DNA of 64,000 nucleotides from the NCBI RefSeq assembly GCF_023740735.1, contig NZ_JAMRXH010000007.1, forward strand, positions 186,001 through 250,000, read 5' to 3'. Below, piece by piece: positions 42,163 through 50,654 of the stretch. Made by a program: the position numbers and the translations under genes. The notes under the pieces were generated by a model that was not told where the DNA came from, did no database searches, and worked only from the letters and a program-made list of their open reading frames with translations. Within the stretch, counting starts at the first letter, position 1. The number at the start of each line of letters is the position of its first letter. The stretch comes from Nocardia sp. CDC159 (GTDB taxonomy: Bacteria > Actinomycetota > Actinomycetes > Mycobacteriales > Mycobacteriaceae).

Positions 42163-43682
42163 TTGGGTCCGTTCCGGCCGGCGTCGATGGGTGGTGCGGG
42201 CGGTACCGGCGTCGCCGTGCTCGATGCCGTTCCGGACAGGTCGAACAGGCTGCCCGCCGCCGAGCCGGGACCAGAATAGTCCCCTGCCAACACGACTCGG
42301 ACCGTGCCCTGCGGCAGGCCGGACTCGCCCACGACGGGTAGGCCGCCCAGCGCCTTGGCCACCGCCTTGGCCTTGGGGTCGGCGGAGTTCCCGGCCAGCA
42401 CCCGGCTCGCGGGCACCGGGCCGCCGATCCAGTTGTCCACGGTGCCGGTGCGAAAACCCTTGCCCGCCAATGCCTGCGACACCTGTCCGGCCAAGCCCGA
42501 GGTGCCGCTGGCGTTGTACACATCGACCGTCACCGACGACGGCTCGACCACCGAGGGATCGGCCGCCTTCCCGCCGACCTGGGCCGCCACATAGGACTGC
42601 ACCGCCTGCGGATCGACCTTCACCACCGATTCACCCGCGGCGGTCGTGCCGTTGATATCGGCGACCGGGATGGTCTCGAACTCGACCTGGCCCGCCGACA
42701 GATCCTGCAGCTGCTGCAGGAATTTCATGACATCCCAGTCGTCGTCGAGCACGATCGTGCGGCCGACCGCATCGCTGAGCTGGCGTAATTTACCCGGATT
42801 GGCCAGGATTTTCGCGCTCAGCGCCTGGTGGACGAGCGAGGCCATGAACACCTGCTGGCGCACGATCCGATCGAGGTCGCCGCGGGGCAGTTCGTGGCGC
42901 TGGCGCACGAAGCTCAGCGCCTGCGCGCCGTCGAGGCGCTGCTCGCCCGCGGGGAAGTCCGCGCCCGAAAGCGGTTCGTCGACAGCGTTGTTCAGGCATA
43001 CCTGCACCCCGCCGACGGCATCGGTCAGCAGCACGAAGCCCAGCAGGCTCACCTCGGCGTAGTGATCGACGGAGATTCCGGTGAGGTTGCCGACGGTCTT
43101 GATCAGCGCCTGGCGTCCCGCCTCGGTGGATCTGCGCTCCACCTCCGCATCGGACACGCCCTGCGCGATCAGCTTCTGGCGCGCCTTCTCCTTGCTGACG
43201 CCGTAGGCCGAATTGATCTTGCCCATGCCGATGCCGGGAATATCGACATAGGAGTCGCGGGGAATGGAGATGGCGGTGGCCGAGCGGCCGTCGTTGGGCA
43301 CGCGCATCAACACGATCGTGTCGGTATTGGTGCCGACCTCGTCACCCGCGTGCAGCATGGCCCGCTCGGCGCGCGAGAGCGGGTTGCCGTGCGCGTCGGT
43401 GCGGCTGTCGATGCCGACCATGAGGATGTCGGTGGCACCGTCGCTGCCGCCGCCCAGGCCGAGGTTGCCGATGCGCTGGATGCCGGAGATCAGCCCGTCG
43501 ACGCTGTGCCAGCCGAAACCGGTGACGATGAACACCAGGGTGGCCGCGGCCGCGGCGATGAGCCGGGCGGATCGGTTCACCGGAGGTTTGCCGTATGCGG
43601 GTCGCTGCCGGGGTCCGGGACGCAGCGGGGTGCCGGCGCCGCGCGGTCGCGACAGCGTCGATCCACCTCTGCTCTGCGCCAC
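42150..43682 (-). CDS. LytR-CpsA-Psr (LCP) family cell-wall ligase
   Basis: 510 residues from GTG 43682, which has GAAAGGAC upstream; ATG 43718 would add 12 residues but has no ribosome-binding site. A cytoplasmic basic N-terminus and one membrane helix (ARLIAAAAATLVFIVTGFGW) precede the LCP domain: DILMVGIDSR, the Arg-rich SIPRDSYVDIPGIGMGKINS and FVRQRHELPRGDLDR. The C-terminal LytR_C domain (VTVDVYNASGTSGLAGQVSQ) follows, then a Pro-rich end. The syntenic M. tuberculosis Rv3267 (Lcp1) joins arabinogalactan to peptidoglycan, and this is the likely role here. Divergent from rmlD. Confidence 0.92.
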   Translation of the reverse strand: MAQSRGGSTLSRPRGAGTPLRPGPRQRPAYGKPPVNRSARLIAAAAATLVFIVTGFGWHSVDGLISGIQRIGNLGLGGGSDGATDILMVGIDSRTDAHGNPLSRAERAMLHAGDEVGTNTDTIVLMRVPNDGRSATAISIPRDSYVDIPGIGMGKINSAYGVSKEKARQKLIAQGVSDAEVERRSTEAGRQALIKTVGNLTGISVDHYAEVSLLGFVLLTDAVGGVQVCLNNAVDEPLSGADFPAGEQRLDGAQALSFVRQRHELPRGDLDRIVRQQVFMASLVHQALSAKILANPGKLRQLSDAVGRTIVLDDDWDVMKFLQQLQDLSAGQVEFETIPVADINGTTAAGESVVKVDPQAVQSYVAAQVGGKAADPSVVEPSSVTVDVYNASGTSGLAGQVSQALAGKGFRTGTVDNWIGGPVPASRVLAGNSADPKAKAVAKALGGLPVVGESGLPQGTVRVVLAGDYSGPGSAAGSLFDLSGTASSTATPVPPAPPIDAGRNGPKCVN

Positions 43683-43767
43683 GTTCGCCGTCCTTTCGGC
43701 CCCACCCGGTAACCCCATGTTGCCTGTCTACCCCCTCGGGACGAGGCTAACGAATGCGAGGGCGTGC

Positions 43768-44661
43768 ATGGTTCAACCGCGACCGGCGCGGCGTGCGAGA
43801 CTTGCGCGCGTGGGTGCGTCATCCGTTTCGCGACTGGTCGTCACCGGGGCCGGAGGGCAGCTCGGCCGTGCCGTCCGCGCGCTCGAACCCGGTGCGCTGG
43901 GGCTGGGCCGCGATGCTCTGGACATCACCGATCCCGAGGCGGTCCGCGCGGTGCTGCGGGCCGGGGATGTGGTGGTGAACTGCGCGGCCTATACCGGCGT
44001 GGACGCGGCCGAGACGGACGAGGCCGCCGCCTTCGCGGGTAACGAGACGGGTCCGGCCGTGCTCGCCGCCGCATGTACCGCGTTGGGCGCGAGGCTGATT
44101 CACGTCTCGACCGACTACGTCTTCGACGGTGCGGGCACCAGGCCGTACGAACCGGACGATCCGACCGGGCCGACGAGTGTCTACGGGCGTTCCAAACTGG
44201 CCGGGGAACGGGCCGTGCTGAAGCTGGCCCCCGCCGCCCACATCGTGCGCACGGCCTGGGTGTACACCGGCGACCAGGGCGATTTCGTCGCCACCATGCG
44301 GCGGCTGGAGCGGGAACGGGACACGGTTTCGGTGGTGAACGATCAGATCGGATCGCCCACCTTCGCCGTCGATCTGGCGGCGGGGCTGCTGGAACTGGCC
44401 GCGCGGCCGGACGCGCCGCGAATCCTGCACGCCACCAATGCCGGTCGGGCCAGCTGGTTCGAGCTGGCGCGGGCGGTTTTCGAGGAGCTGGGCGCGGATC
44501 CGGAGCGGGTGCGCCCGTGTACGAGCGCGCAATTCCCGAGTCCCGTACGGCGGCCGGCGTATTCGGTGCTGTCGAATCGTGGCTGGGTCGCCGCCGGGTT
44601 GACGCCGCTGCGGGATTGGCGGCTCGCCCTCACCGACGCGCTGGCGCGGATATCGGGATAG
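43768..44661 (+). CDS. rmlD: dTDP-4-dehydrorhamnose reductase
   Basis: 297 residues. NAD(P)-binding TGAGGQLGRAV, then NCAAYTGVDAAETDEAAA and the YxxxK catalytic pair in VYGRSKLAGE, the standard RmlD layout. It makes dTDP-L-rhamnose, the donor for the rhamnose-GlcNAc linker of arabinogalactan. The ATG at 43768 follows GCGAGGG; GTG 43810 would begin closer to the Rossmann fold but lacks a ribosome-binding site. It is first in rmlD-wbbL-manC and divergent from the LCP gene with a gap of about 50-85 bases. Confidence 0.93.
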   Translation: MVQPRPARRARLARVGASSVSRLVVTGAGGQLGRAVRALEPGALGLGRDALDITDPEAVRAVLRAGDVVVNCAAYTGVDAAETDEAAAFAGNETGPAVLAAACTALGARLIHVSTDYVFDGAGTRPYEPDDPTGPTSVYGRSKLAGERAVLKLAPAAHIVRTAWVYTGDQGDFVATMRRLERERDTVSVVNDQIGSPTFAVDLAAGLLELAARPDAPRILHATNAGRASWFELARAVFEELGADPERVRPCTSAQFPSPVRRPAYSVLSNRGWVAAGLTPLRDWRLALTDALARISG

Positions 44662-44729
44662 GGTGGGCTTCCGTGAGCGAGCGTGCGAGCGAACCAGACA
44701 ACACAGCACCCAGCGGGCACGACGGAGTC

Positions 44730-45623
44730 GTGAACGCTTCGGACCCCGTCGCCAGGCCCTCGCTCGTCGTGGTCACCGTGACCTATTCGCCCGGTGAGCA
44801 TCTAGAGCATTTCATCAGCACGCTGGCCAGCGCGACCGCCGAGAAACCGCAGGTGATCCTGGCCGACAACGGGTCGACCGACGGGACTCCGGAGCTGGCC
44901 GCCGAGTCCAACGAACATGTGCGGCTGCTGCGTACCGGGGGCAATATCGGCTACGGCGGCGCCATCAATCGCGCGGTGGCCGAGATCGACCCGGATATCG
45001 AATTCGTCGTCATCGCCAATCCGGACATCCGCTGGGGCACCGATTCCATCGATCGGCTGCTCGAGGCCGCGCAGCGCTGGCCCCGGGCCGGGGCGCTGGG
45101 CCCGCTCGTGCGCGAGCCCGACGGCAGCGTCTATCCCTCCGCACGCCGGGTGCCCGGACTGCTCGACGGCGCGGGGCATGCGGTGCTGGGCACGATCTGG
45201 CCCGCGAACCCCTGGACCCGCCGCTACCGGCAGGAGAACGAGGAGATCTCTGAGCGCACGGTCGGCTGGCTGTCCGGATCGTGCCTGCTGGTACGCCGCG
45301 CCGCCTTCGACTCGATCGACGGCTTCGACTCCCGCTACTTCATGTACATGGAGGACGTCGACTTCGGAGATCGCATGGGCCGGGCCGGCTGGCACAATGT
45401 ATTCGTGCCATCGGCGGAGGTCACGCACGCGAAGGGGCACGCGGCGGGGCGCAATCCCGAGGCCATGCTGCCCGCCCATCACGCCTCCGCGTATCGTTTC
45501 CAGGCCGATCGGCATCCGCACTGGTGGCAGGCGCCGCTGCGACTGGCGTTGCGCGTTGGACTTGCGATCCGCTGCCGGCTTGCGGTTCGATCTGCGCTGC
45601 GCGAGCGCGCCGCGCAGCAGTAG
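44730..45623 (+). CDS. wbbL: Rhamnosyltransferase, arabinogalactan linker
   Basis: 297 residues of GT2 family. VVVTVTYSPGEHLEHF, ADNGSTDGTPELA, the donor-site NPDIRWGTDSID, then GWLSGSCLLVRRAAFD and YFMYMEDVDFGDR match M. tuberculosis WbbL closely. It transfers rhamnose from dTDP-rhamnose to GlcNAc on decaprenyl diphosphate, an essential step in mycolata. The GTG at 44730 (after GGAG) gives the family N-terminus; a GTG at 44673 would add a Ser/Glu-rich lead with no ribosome-binding site. The C-terminus is basic. Confidence 0.94.
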   Translation: MNASDPVARPSLVVVTVTYSPGEHLEHFISTLASATAEKPQVILADNGSTDGTPELAAESNEHVRLLRTGGNIGYGGAINRAVAEIDPDIEFVVIANPDIRWGTDSIDRLLEAAQRWPRAGALGPLVREPDGSVYPSARRVPGLLDGAGHAVLGTIWPANPWTRRYRQENEEISERTVGWLSGSCLLVRRAAFDSIDGFDSRYFMYMEDVDFGDRMGRAGWHNVFVPSAEVTHAKGHAAGRNPEAMLPAHHASAYRFQADRHPHWWQAPLRLALRVGLAIRCRLAVRSALRERAAQQ

Positions 45624-45678
45624 CGCGCGACGATCTCGATCCCACGCCCGCGTGGGCCGAACCTGAACAGGGAGACTG

Positions 45679-46758
45679 ATGGCGGACAACTCCGCGACCG
45701 ACGCCGTGATCCTGGTCGGCGGCCAGGGCACGCGGCTGCGCCCGCTGACACTGTCGGCGCCCAAGCCCATGCTGCCGGTGGCCGGTCTGCCGTTCCTGCA
45801 CCACCTGCTGGCCCGCATCGCCGATGCCGGGATCAACCACGTCGTGCTGGGCACCTCGTTCCGGGCCGAGGTCTTCGAGGAGCACTTCGGCGACGGCGCT
45901 GACCTGGGCCTCGAGATCGAATACGTCCACGAGCCCGAACCGCTGGGCACCGGCGGCGGCATCCGCAACGTGCTGCCCAAGCTGCGCGCCGACACCGTGA
46001 TGGTGTTCAACGGCGACGTGCTGGGCGGCACCGATCTGGGCGCGGTGCTCGACACCCACGTCTCCAGCAATGCCGATGTGACCCTGCATCTGGTGCGGGT
46101 GAGCGATCCCCGGGCCTTCGGCTGCGTGCCCACCGACGAGAACGGCCGGGTCACGGCATTCCTGGAGAAGACCCAGGACCCGCCGACCGATCAGATCAAC
46201 GCCGGTTGCTACGTCTTCCGCCGCGAGTACATCGAGAAGATTCCGAGCGGGCGCCCGGTCTCGGTCGAACGCGAGGTCTTCCCCGCCCTGCTCACCGAGG
46301 GCGCGCACATCCAGGGCCACGTCGACACCTCCTACTGGCGCGATATGGGCACCCCGGAGGACTTCGTCCGCGGCTCGGCCGATCTGGTCCGCGGCATCGC
46401 CCCCTCACCCGCCCTGCCGGGCCAGCGCGGCGAGTCCCTGGTGCACGCCGGTGCCGGTGTCGCCCCCGGTGCCCTGCTGATCGGCGGCACCGTGGTCGGT
46501 CGCGGCGCGGAGGTCGGCGCGGGCGCCCGCCTCGACGGCGCGGTCCTGTTCGACGGTGCGCGCGTGGAAGCCGGTGCGACGGTAGAGCGTTCGATCATCG
46601 GCGCGGGCGCGCGCATCGGCCCGCGGGCGCTGGTGCGCGACGCGGTGATCGGCGACGGGGCGAATGTGGGGGCGCGCTGCGAGCTGTTGCGCGGCGCGCG
46701 CGTGTGGCCGGGTGTGGACATCCCCGACGGTGGGATTCGTTTCTCGACCGACGTGTAG
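45679..46758 (+). CDS. manC: Mannose-1-phosphate guanylyltransferase (GDP-mannose pyrophosphorylase)
   Basis: 359 residues. The nucleotidyltransferase signature VGGQGTRLRPLTLSAPKPMLP and FNGDVLGGTDL (metal-binding Asp) are present; the last 100 residues form a left-handed beta-helix of hexapeptide repeats (GRGAEVGAGARLDGA and similar). It makes GDP-mannose for mannosylated lipids and lipoarabinomannan. M. tuberculosis Rv3264c is the syntenic gene (named manB there). AACAGGGAGACTG precedes the ATG. Third in the rmlD-wbbL-manC operon. Confidence 0.92.
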   Translation: MADNSATDAVILVGGQGTRLRPLTLSAPKPMLPVAGLPFLHHLLARIADAGINHVVLGTSFRAEVFEEHFGDGADLGLEIEYVHEPEPLGTGGGIRNVLPKLRADTVMVFNGDVLGGTDLGAVLDTHVSSNADVTLHLVRVSDPRAFGCVPTDENGRVTAFLEKTQDPPTDQINAGCYVFRREYIEKIPSGRPVSVEREVFPALLTEGAHIQGHVDTSYWRDMGTPEDFVRGSADLVRGIAPSPALPGQRGESLVHAGAGVAPGALLIGGTVVGRGAEVGAGARLDGAVLFDGARVEAGATVERSIIGAGARIGPRALVRDAVIGDGANVGARCELLRGARVWPGVDIPDGGIRFSTDV

Positions 46759-46841
46759 TTGGTCCTCGCGCCCTGTAGCTGTCGGTGTCCGGTGCCATAC
46801 CGGTCGAGTCCGAGCGAGCTGGTACATGGAAGGGGCAGTTC

Positions 46842-46865
46842 GCCGCCCGCGGGAATGTGGGCGGC
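46842..46865. terminator. Terminator after manC
   Basis: GCCGCCC and GGGCGGC pair as a 7-bp stem around a 10-base loop; on the plus strand AAGTTGTTTCTC follows. It lies 84 bases after the manC stop and before the convergent DUF4267 remnant. Confidence 0.6.
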
Positions 46866-46887
46866 AAGTTGTTTCTCGGCCCGGGCC

Positions 46888-47238
46888 TCAGGCCGTGGCG
46901 GCGATCATCGGCGTGTGGGCGGCTGCGTGCTCGCGCAGGAGCAGGAGGCCGGTCGCGATGACCAGGGCGGCGGTGAGGCCGTGGATGCCGAAAGCCGCCG
47001 CGGGGGAGCCGTCGTAGCGCAGGACGGTGAGCATGTCGCCGAGCGGGACGAGGCTGGTGGCCAGCATTCCGATGGCCAGGGCCCGGCGTTGGTGGGTGAG
47101 GAGGAGAGCGAGTATCAGGACTCCGAAGGCGGTGTCGCGGACGCCCTCGAGGTTCATGAAGGCGGTGGCCTGGCCTTGGGGCCATTCCGGCAGGCCGAAG
47201 CCGGGGGCGATGAATTCGGGGGCGATCAGGTAGCTGAG
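46888..47238 (-). pseudogene. DUF4267 family membrane protein, 5'-truncated
   Basis: The minus-strand frame reads LSYLIAPEFIAPGFGLPEWP, then NLEGVRDTAFGVLILALLL, and ends AHTPMIAATA. This is the DUF4267 pattern but without the first membrane helix and without a start codon: the frame continues into nonsense at about 47240. An internal ATG at 47157 would give 89 residues but skips conserved sequence. Immediately beyond the break, on the other strand, lies the C-terminal half of a TetR gene. A deletion taking both 5' ends and the shared promoter would explain this. Confidence 0.65.
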
Positions 47239-47239
47239 C

Positions 47240-47495
47240 GCTCTACGACGCCATGTTCGTGCAGAAGGTGGATCTGAAGTTCGGGCCGGACGCGCCGCCG
47301 GTGCTGAAGGACGCGTTCGACGAACTGGCGGCGGTATTCGCGCCTTTCGCGGGCGACCGCGATGTCGAGACCTTCACCGAGGTCGCCTGGAGCTCACTGC
47401 ACGGCCTGGCCACCCTCGACCACGACGGCCGCCTGCGCCCGGACTCTCGCCGCCAGCGCCTGGACATCCTCGTCGCGCAGTGGACCCGCGGTTAA
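47240..47495 (+). pseudogene. TetR-family regulator, C-terminal fragment
   Basis: From ALYDAMFVQKVDLKFGPDAP to the stop at 47495 the frame encodes about 85 residues like the ligand-binding end of TetR regulators with a WHG-type C-terminal domain (FTEVAWSSLHGLATL). The helix-turn-helix domain is absent. An ATG at 47253 lacks a ribosome-binding site. The fragment begins within a few bases of the DUF4267 remnant on the opposite strand, which suggests that an ancestral divergent pair lost its centre. It could not bind DNA on its own. Confidence 0.65.
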
Positions 47496-47596
47496 CCCGC
47501 CGAACCGCTGGAGGCGCCGGAGACGGCCATCGACATCAGCCAGGTGAACGCGTGGCCGAGCGTGGTCATCCAGTCGTTCACGTTGAACGAGCCCAT
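47492..47596 (-). CDS. 34-residue small peptide
   Basis: A tiny gene from ATG 47596 with a strong GGAAAGGA ribosome-binding site 8 bases upstream. It reads MGSFNVNDWMTTLGHAFTWL, then MSMAVSGASSGSAG: an amphipathic helix rich in Trp, Met and aromatic residues with a Ser/Gly tail, and no signal peptide. It lies 28 bases after the beta-helix protein gene on the same strand, so the two are probably co-transcribed. No family was recognised. Confidence 0.5.
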   Translation of the reverse strand: MGSFNVNDWMTTLGHAFTWLMSMAVSGASSGSAG

Positions 47597-47624
47597 GGGG
47601 CAATCCTTTCCGTCGCGAATCGGC

Positions 47625-48701
47625 TCATGGGCCGATCCGGTCGCCCGCCGCGGTGAGATCGCAGGAGGTGTCGTTGCTGGTGTTGCCTCCGGTGGAGGTG
47701 ATCTCGGCGAATACCTTCTTGCAGTTCTGCTCGCCGAGGCCGGAGGTGTTGTGGGCGATCGTGCTGCCGCTCAGGATCAGCCGTCCCATACCGGGATTCA
47801 CCGCATCGGTGAATTGATACGGCAGGGTGTCCAGATAGGCCGGGGCGATATTGATCCCGCCGCCTCCGTCGGTGGCGCTGTTGCGCACCACGACCGAGTC
47901 GATGAGCACCACCGCGCCGAGGCCACGGATGTCGAGTCCGCCGCCGCGCCCGGCGAATCCGCCCGGGCGATACCAGCGGTTCGGATTGGTCACCCGGTTG
48001 TCGCTGATGGTCGTGCGGGTGAAGGTGCAGGTGTCGTCGCAGCGCACCCCGCCCGCCTCGCCCGCGGCATTGCCGGTGATGATGCTGTCGGTCACCCTCA
48101 TGTCGGCGACCGGAATGTTGAAGATGCCGCCGCCGTAGTCGGCCGCATTGCCGGTGACGGTGACCCGCTCCAGCGACAGATTGCCCGAGTTGGCGATTCC
48201 GCCGCCGCCGGTGTCGTAGAGCGGGATCTCGCGCTGGGTGGTATTGCCGCCGGTGATGGTCAGGTCCGACAGCGAGACCGTGGCGGTGGTGAGCATGACC
48301 CGGTCCAGATGGTTGCCGTCGATGATCGTCCGCTCCTGGCCCGCGCCCACGATCGTGGTGTCGGCGGTGATGTCGAGATCGCCGGTGGTCGGATCGATGA
48401 AGGGGCCGTTGACGTTCAGCAGGTTCGGCGGGATCGTCAGCCGATAGTGACCGGGCGGCAGCACGATCGTGGTGCCGGGGCGGGCGTCGGCGACCTGCAC
48501 GGCCGCCCGCAGCGTGCATTCCCCGGTGCGCGTGCGGCAGCGGCCGTCGAACGGGTTCACCGCGGCCCCGTCGGCGGTCGTGGTGACGGTGACGGTGCCC
48601 GGGGATTGTGCCGATCCGGTGTCGGCCGCGGCGGGCGCGGCCCAGGGAGCCGCGAGAAATATTGCGGCGCTGCACAGTTCGACATAGCGGCGAGTGGTCA
48701 T
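47625..48701 (-). CDS. Secreted right-handed beta-helix protein with CSLREA-like N-domain
   Basis: 358 residues. The ATG at 48701 has AAGGAG about 7 bases upstream and starts a Sec signal peptide (TRRYVELCSAAIFLAAPWAA, cleavage near AAADTG). VTVTTTADGAAVNPFDGRC and the following CTLRAAVQVADA are the CSLREA-type domain. The rest consists of parallel beta-helix turns (LSDLTITGGNTT, GGGIANSGNLSLERVTVTGN, GGGIFNIPVADMRVTDSII). Such proteins bind or cleave polysaccharides or act as adhesins. Four Cys near the middle (VRCDDTC) and the end (NCKK, SCDL) could form disulfides. Confidence 0.85.
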   Translation of the reverse strand: MTTRRYVELCSAAIFLAAPWAAPAAADTGSAQSPGTVTVTTTADGAAVNPFDGRCRTRTGECTLRAAVQVADARPGTTIVLPPGHYRLTIPPNLLNVNGPFIDPTTGDLDITADTTIVGAGQERTIIDGNHLDRVMLTTATVSLSDLTITGGNTTQREIPLYDTGGGGIANSGNLSLERVTVTGNAADYGGGIFNIPVADMRVTDSIITGNAAGEAGGVRCDDTCTFTRTTISDNRVTNPNRWYRPGGFAGRGGGLDIRGLGAVVLIDSVVVRNSATDGGGGINIAPAYLDTLPYQFTDAVNPGMGRLILSGSTIAHNTSGLGEQNCKKVFAEITSTGGNTSNDTSCDLTAAGDRIGP

Positions 48702-48912
48702 GGCCAAACTCCTTGGAGGGCACGAAGACTCGCGCCATTGTGATGTCGATCACAAGAAGGATGACGGTTGGCCGCGGGGCGCGCCATGGTCGGTTTGCCG
48801 AAATTCCACCCGTCCGGTTGTGCGTCACGTCGCGGTGGTGGGGTCGGCACTCCGGTCGCGGGTCGTGCCGACACCACCGACGCCGGACGCGCACGCGCCT
48901 ACAGTGGTGATC

Positions 48913-50370
48913 ATGGCGGATGCGGTGATTGTCGGAGCCGGGCCGAACGGGCTTGCCGCGGGGGTGATCCTGGCCAGGGCCGGTCTGAGCGTCGAGGTGT
49001 ACGAGGCCGGTGACACGGTGGGCGGCGGCTGCCGGACCGCCGAGCTGACGCTGCCGGGCTACCACCACGACATCTGCGCCGGAGCGCATCCGATGGCGGC
49101 GGCCTCGCCGTTCTTCCGCGCCTTCGATCTGGCCGCGCACGGGGTGGAGCTGTGTACGCCCGAGGTGTCCTATGCCCATCCGCTGGACGGGGGAGTGGCC
49201 GGACTGGCGTGGCGGGATCTGGATCGCACGGTCGCCGGGCTCGGTCGCGACGGCGCGGCGTGGCGGCGGCTGTTCGGGCCGCTGGTGCGGCACTGGGCGG
49301 GCGTGGTCGAGCTGACCATGTCGGATCTGCGGCATCCACCGCTGAACGTGGGCGTCGGCGTGCGGTTGGGGCGGCGGCTGCTCGAGCAGGCATCACCGCT
49401 GTGGGACTTGCGCTTTCGTGAGGACACGGCGGCCGCCCTGTTCACCGGGGTGAGCGCGCACGCCATCCTGCCGCCGCGGGCCTTCGCGGCGGCCGGGGTG
49501 GCGCTGATGCTGGGCACCCTCGCCCATGTCGACGGGTGGCCGGTGCCGCGCGGTGGCAGCCAGGCCATCGTCGACGCGCTCACCGCGGATCTCGTGGCGC
49601 ACGGGGGTCGGGTCGTCACCGGCCATCGCGTCGAGTCGCTCGACGAATTCACCGGCACCCGAACGATTCTGCTCGATACCGCACCGGCCGAACTGCTCCG
49701 CGTCGCCGGTGACCGCCTGCCCGCCCGCTACACCCGCCGACTGGAACGTTTCCGCTACGGCAGCGCGGCCTGCAAGGTCGATTTCGCGCTGTCGGGCCCG
49801 GTGCCGTGGCTGGCGGAGGGCTGTGATCGCGCGGGCACCCTGCATGTGGTCGGTACCCGCGCCGAGACGGTCGCCGCCGAAAAGGCCGTCGCCGCGGGCG
49901 AACATGCGCAGCGCCCCTACGTCCTGGTCATCCAGCCCAGCACCCTCGACGACTCCCGCGCCCCCGCCGGTAAGCACACCCTCTATACCTACGCCCACGT
50001 CCCGCACGGCTCCACCCGCGACGTCAGCGCCGCCGTCATCGCTCAGATCGAGCGCTTCGCCCCCGGCTTCCGCGACCTCATTCTCGCCAAGCACGTCTAC
50101 ACCGCCGCCGACCTACCCGCCTACAACCCCAACTACATCGGCGGCGATATCGCCGCGGGCGCGATGACCACCCTCCAGGTCCCCTTCCGCCCCGCCCTCC
50201 GCTGGAACCCCTACGCCACCCCGCTCCCCGGCGTCTACCTCTGCTCCTCCTCCACCCCGCCCGGCCCCGGCGTCCACGGCATGTCCGGCCTGCACGCCGC
50301 CCATCACGCCCTGCGCGACGTCTTCCACGTCGACACGGACCCGCTCACCCTGCTGAGTTCGAAGCGGTGA
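48913..50370 (+). CDS. NAD(P)/FAD-dependent oxidoreductase, phytoene-desaturase-like
   Basis: 485 residues. The FAD-binding ADAVIVGAGPNGLAAGVILARAG and VYEAGDTVGGGCRT at the start, and PGPGVHGMSGLHAAHHAL at the end, are the CrtI/carotenoid-oxidoreductase-like pattern. No carotenoid genes are adjacent, so the substrate is unclear; many members act on other polyprenoid or lipid substrates. The ATG at 48913 starts directly at the Rossmann fold. It is divergent from the beta-helix gene across 211 bases. The last third is unusually rich in C at third codon positions. Confidence 0.87.
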   Translation: MADAVIVGAGPNGLAAGVILARAGLSVEVYEAGDTVGGGCRTAELTLPGYHHDICAGAHPMAAASPFFRAFDLAAHGVELCTPEVSYAHPLDGGVAGLAWRDLDRTVAGLGRDGAAWRRLFGPLVRHWAGVVELTMSDLRHPPLNVGVGVRLGRRLLEQASPLWDLRFREDTAAALFTGVSAHAILPPRAFAAAGVALMLGTLAHVDGWPVPRGGSQAIVDALTADLVAHGGRVVTGHRVESLDEFTGTRTILLDTAPAELLRVAGDRLPARYTRRLERFRYGSAACKVDFALSGPVPWLAEGCDRAGTLHVVGTRAETVAAEKAVAAGEHAQRPYVLVIQPSTLDDSRAPAGKHTLYTYAHVPHGSTRDVSAAVIAQIERFAPGFRDLILAKHVYTAADLPAYNPNYIGGDIAAGAMTTLQVPFRPALRWNPYATPLPGVYLCSSSTPPGPGVHGMSGLHAAHHALRDVFHVDTDPLTLLSSKR

Positions 50371-50377
50371 CCGGACC

Positions 50378-50411
50378 GGACTAGACTTAGTCCAGTCGGA
50401 TAGGATAGGTT
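50378..50411 (+). promoter_or_regulatory. Promoter and operator of the toxin-antitoxin pair
   Basis: GGACTA-GACT-TAGTCC (50378-50393) is a 6-bp inverted repeat, followed by a -10-like TAGGAT at 50401-50406. Transcription would start at or next to the antitoxin ATG at 50412, so the mRNA is probably leaderless. The operator covers the -35 to -20 region, as expected for autorepression by an antitoxin-toxin complex. Confidence 0.6.
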
Positions 50412-50654
50412 ATGACCTCAGTCAACATCCACGAAGCCAAGACGCATCTGTCACGGCTGTTGGAGCGAGTGGCGAAGGGGGAGCGCATCGTGATTTCCAA
50501 GGCCGGAAAGCCCATCGCGGATCTGGTGCCGCATCGCGGCACGCCGGTCACCTTCGGCGGCCTGAAGGGCCGATTGCACTACGACGACAGCGTTTTCGAC
50601 GTCGACCCGGACATCCAGGGGATGTTCTACGGGGACGCCGATGCTTCTGCTTGA
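50412..50654 (+). CDS. Phd/YefM-type antitoxin
   Basis: 80 residues. TSVNIHEAKTHLSRLLERV, GERIVISKAGKPIADLVPH is the Phd/YefM DNA-binding fold; the C-terminal part (LHYDDSVFDVDPDIQGMF) is acidic and would cover the toxin's active site. It overlaps the toxin gene by 14 bases. It should repress its own promoter through the inverted repeat upstream and neutralise the PIN toxin. Confidence 0.92.
   Translation: MTSVNIHEAKTHLSRLLERVAKGERIVISKAGKPIADLVPHRGTPVTFGGLKGRLHYDDSVFDVDPDIQGMFYGDADASA

Noticed and set aside
47253..47495. The 80-codon frame as a complete small gene
   Set aside because: It begins in the middle of a TetR ligand-binding domain, has no ribosome-binding site and abuts another truncated gene.
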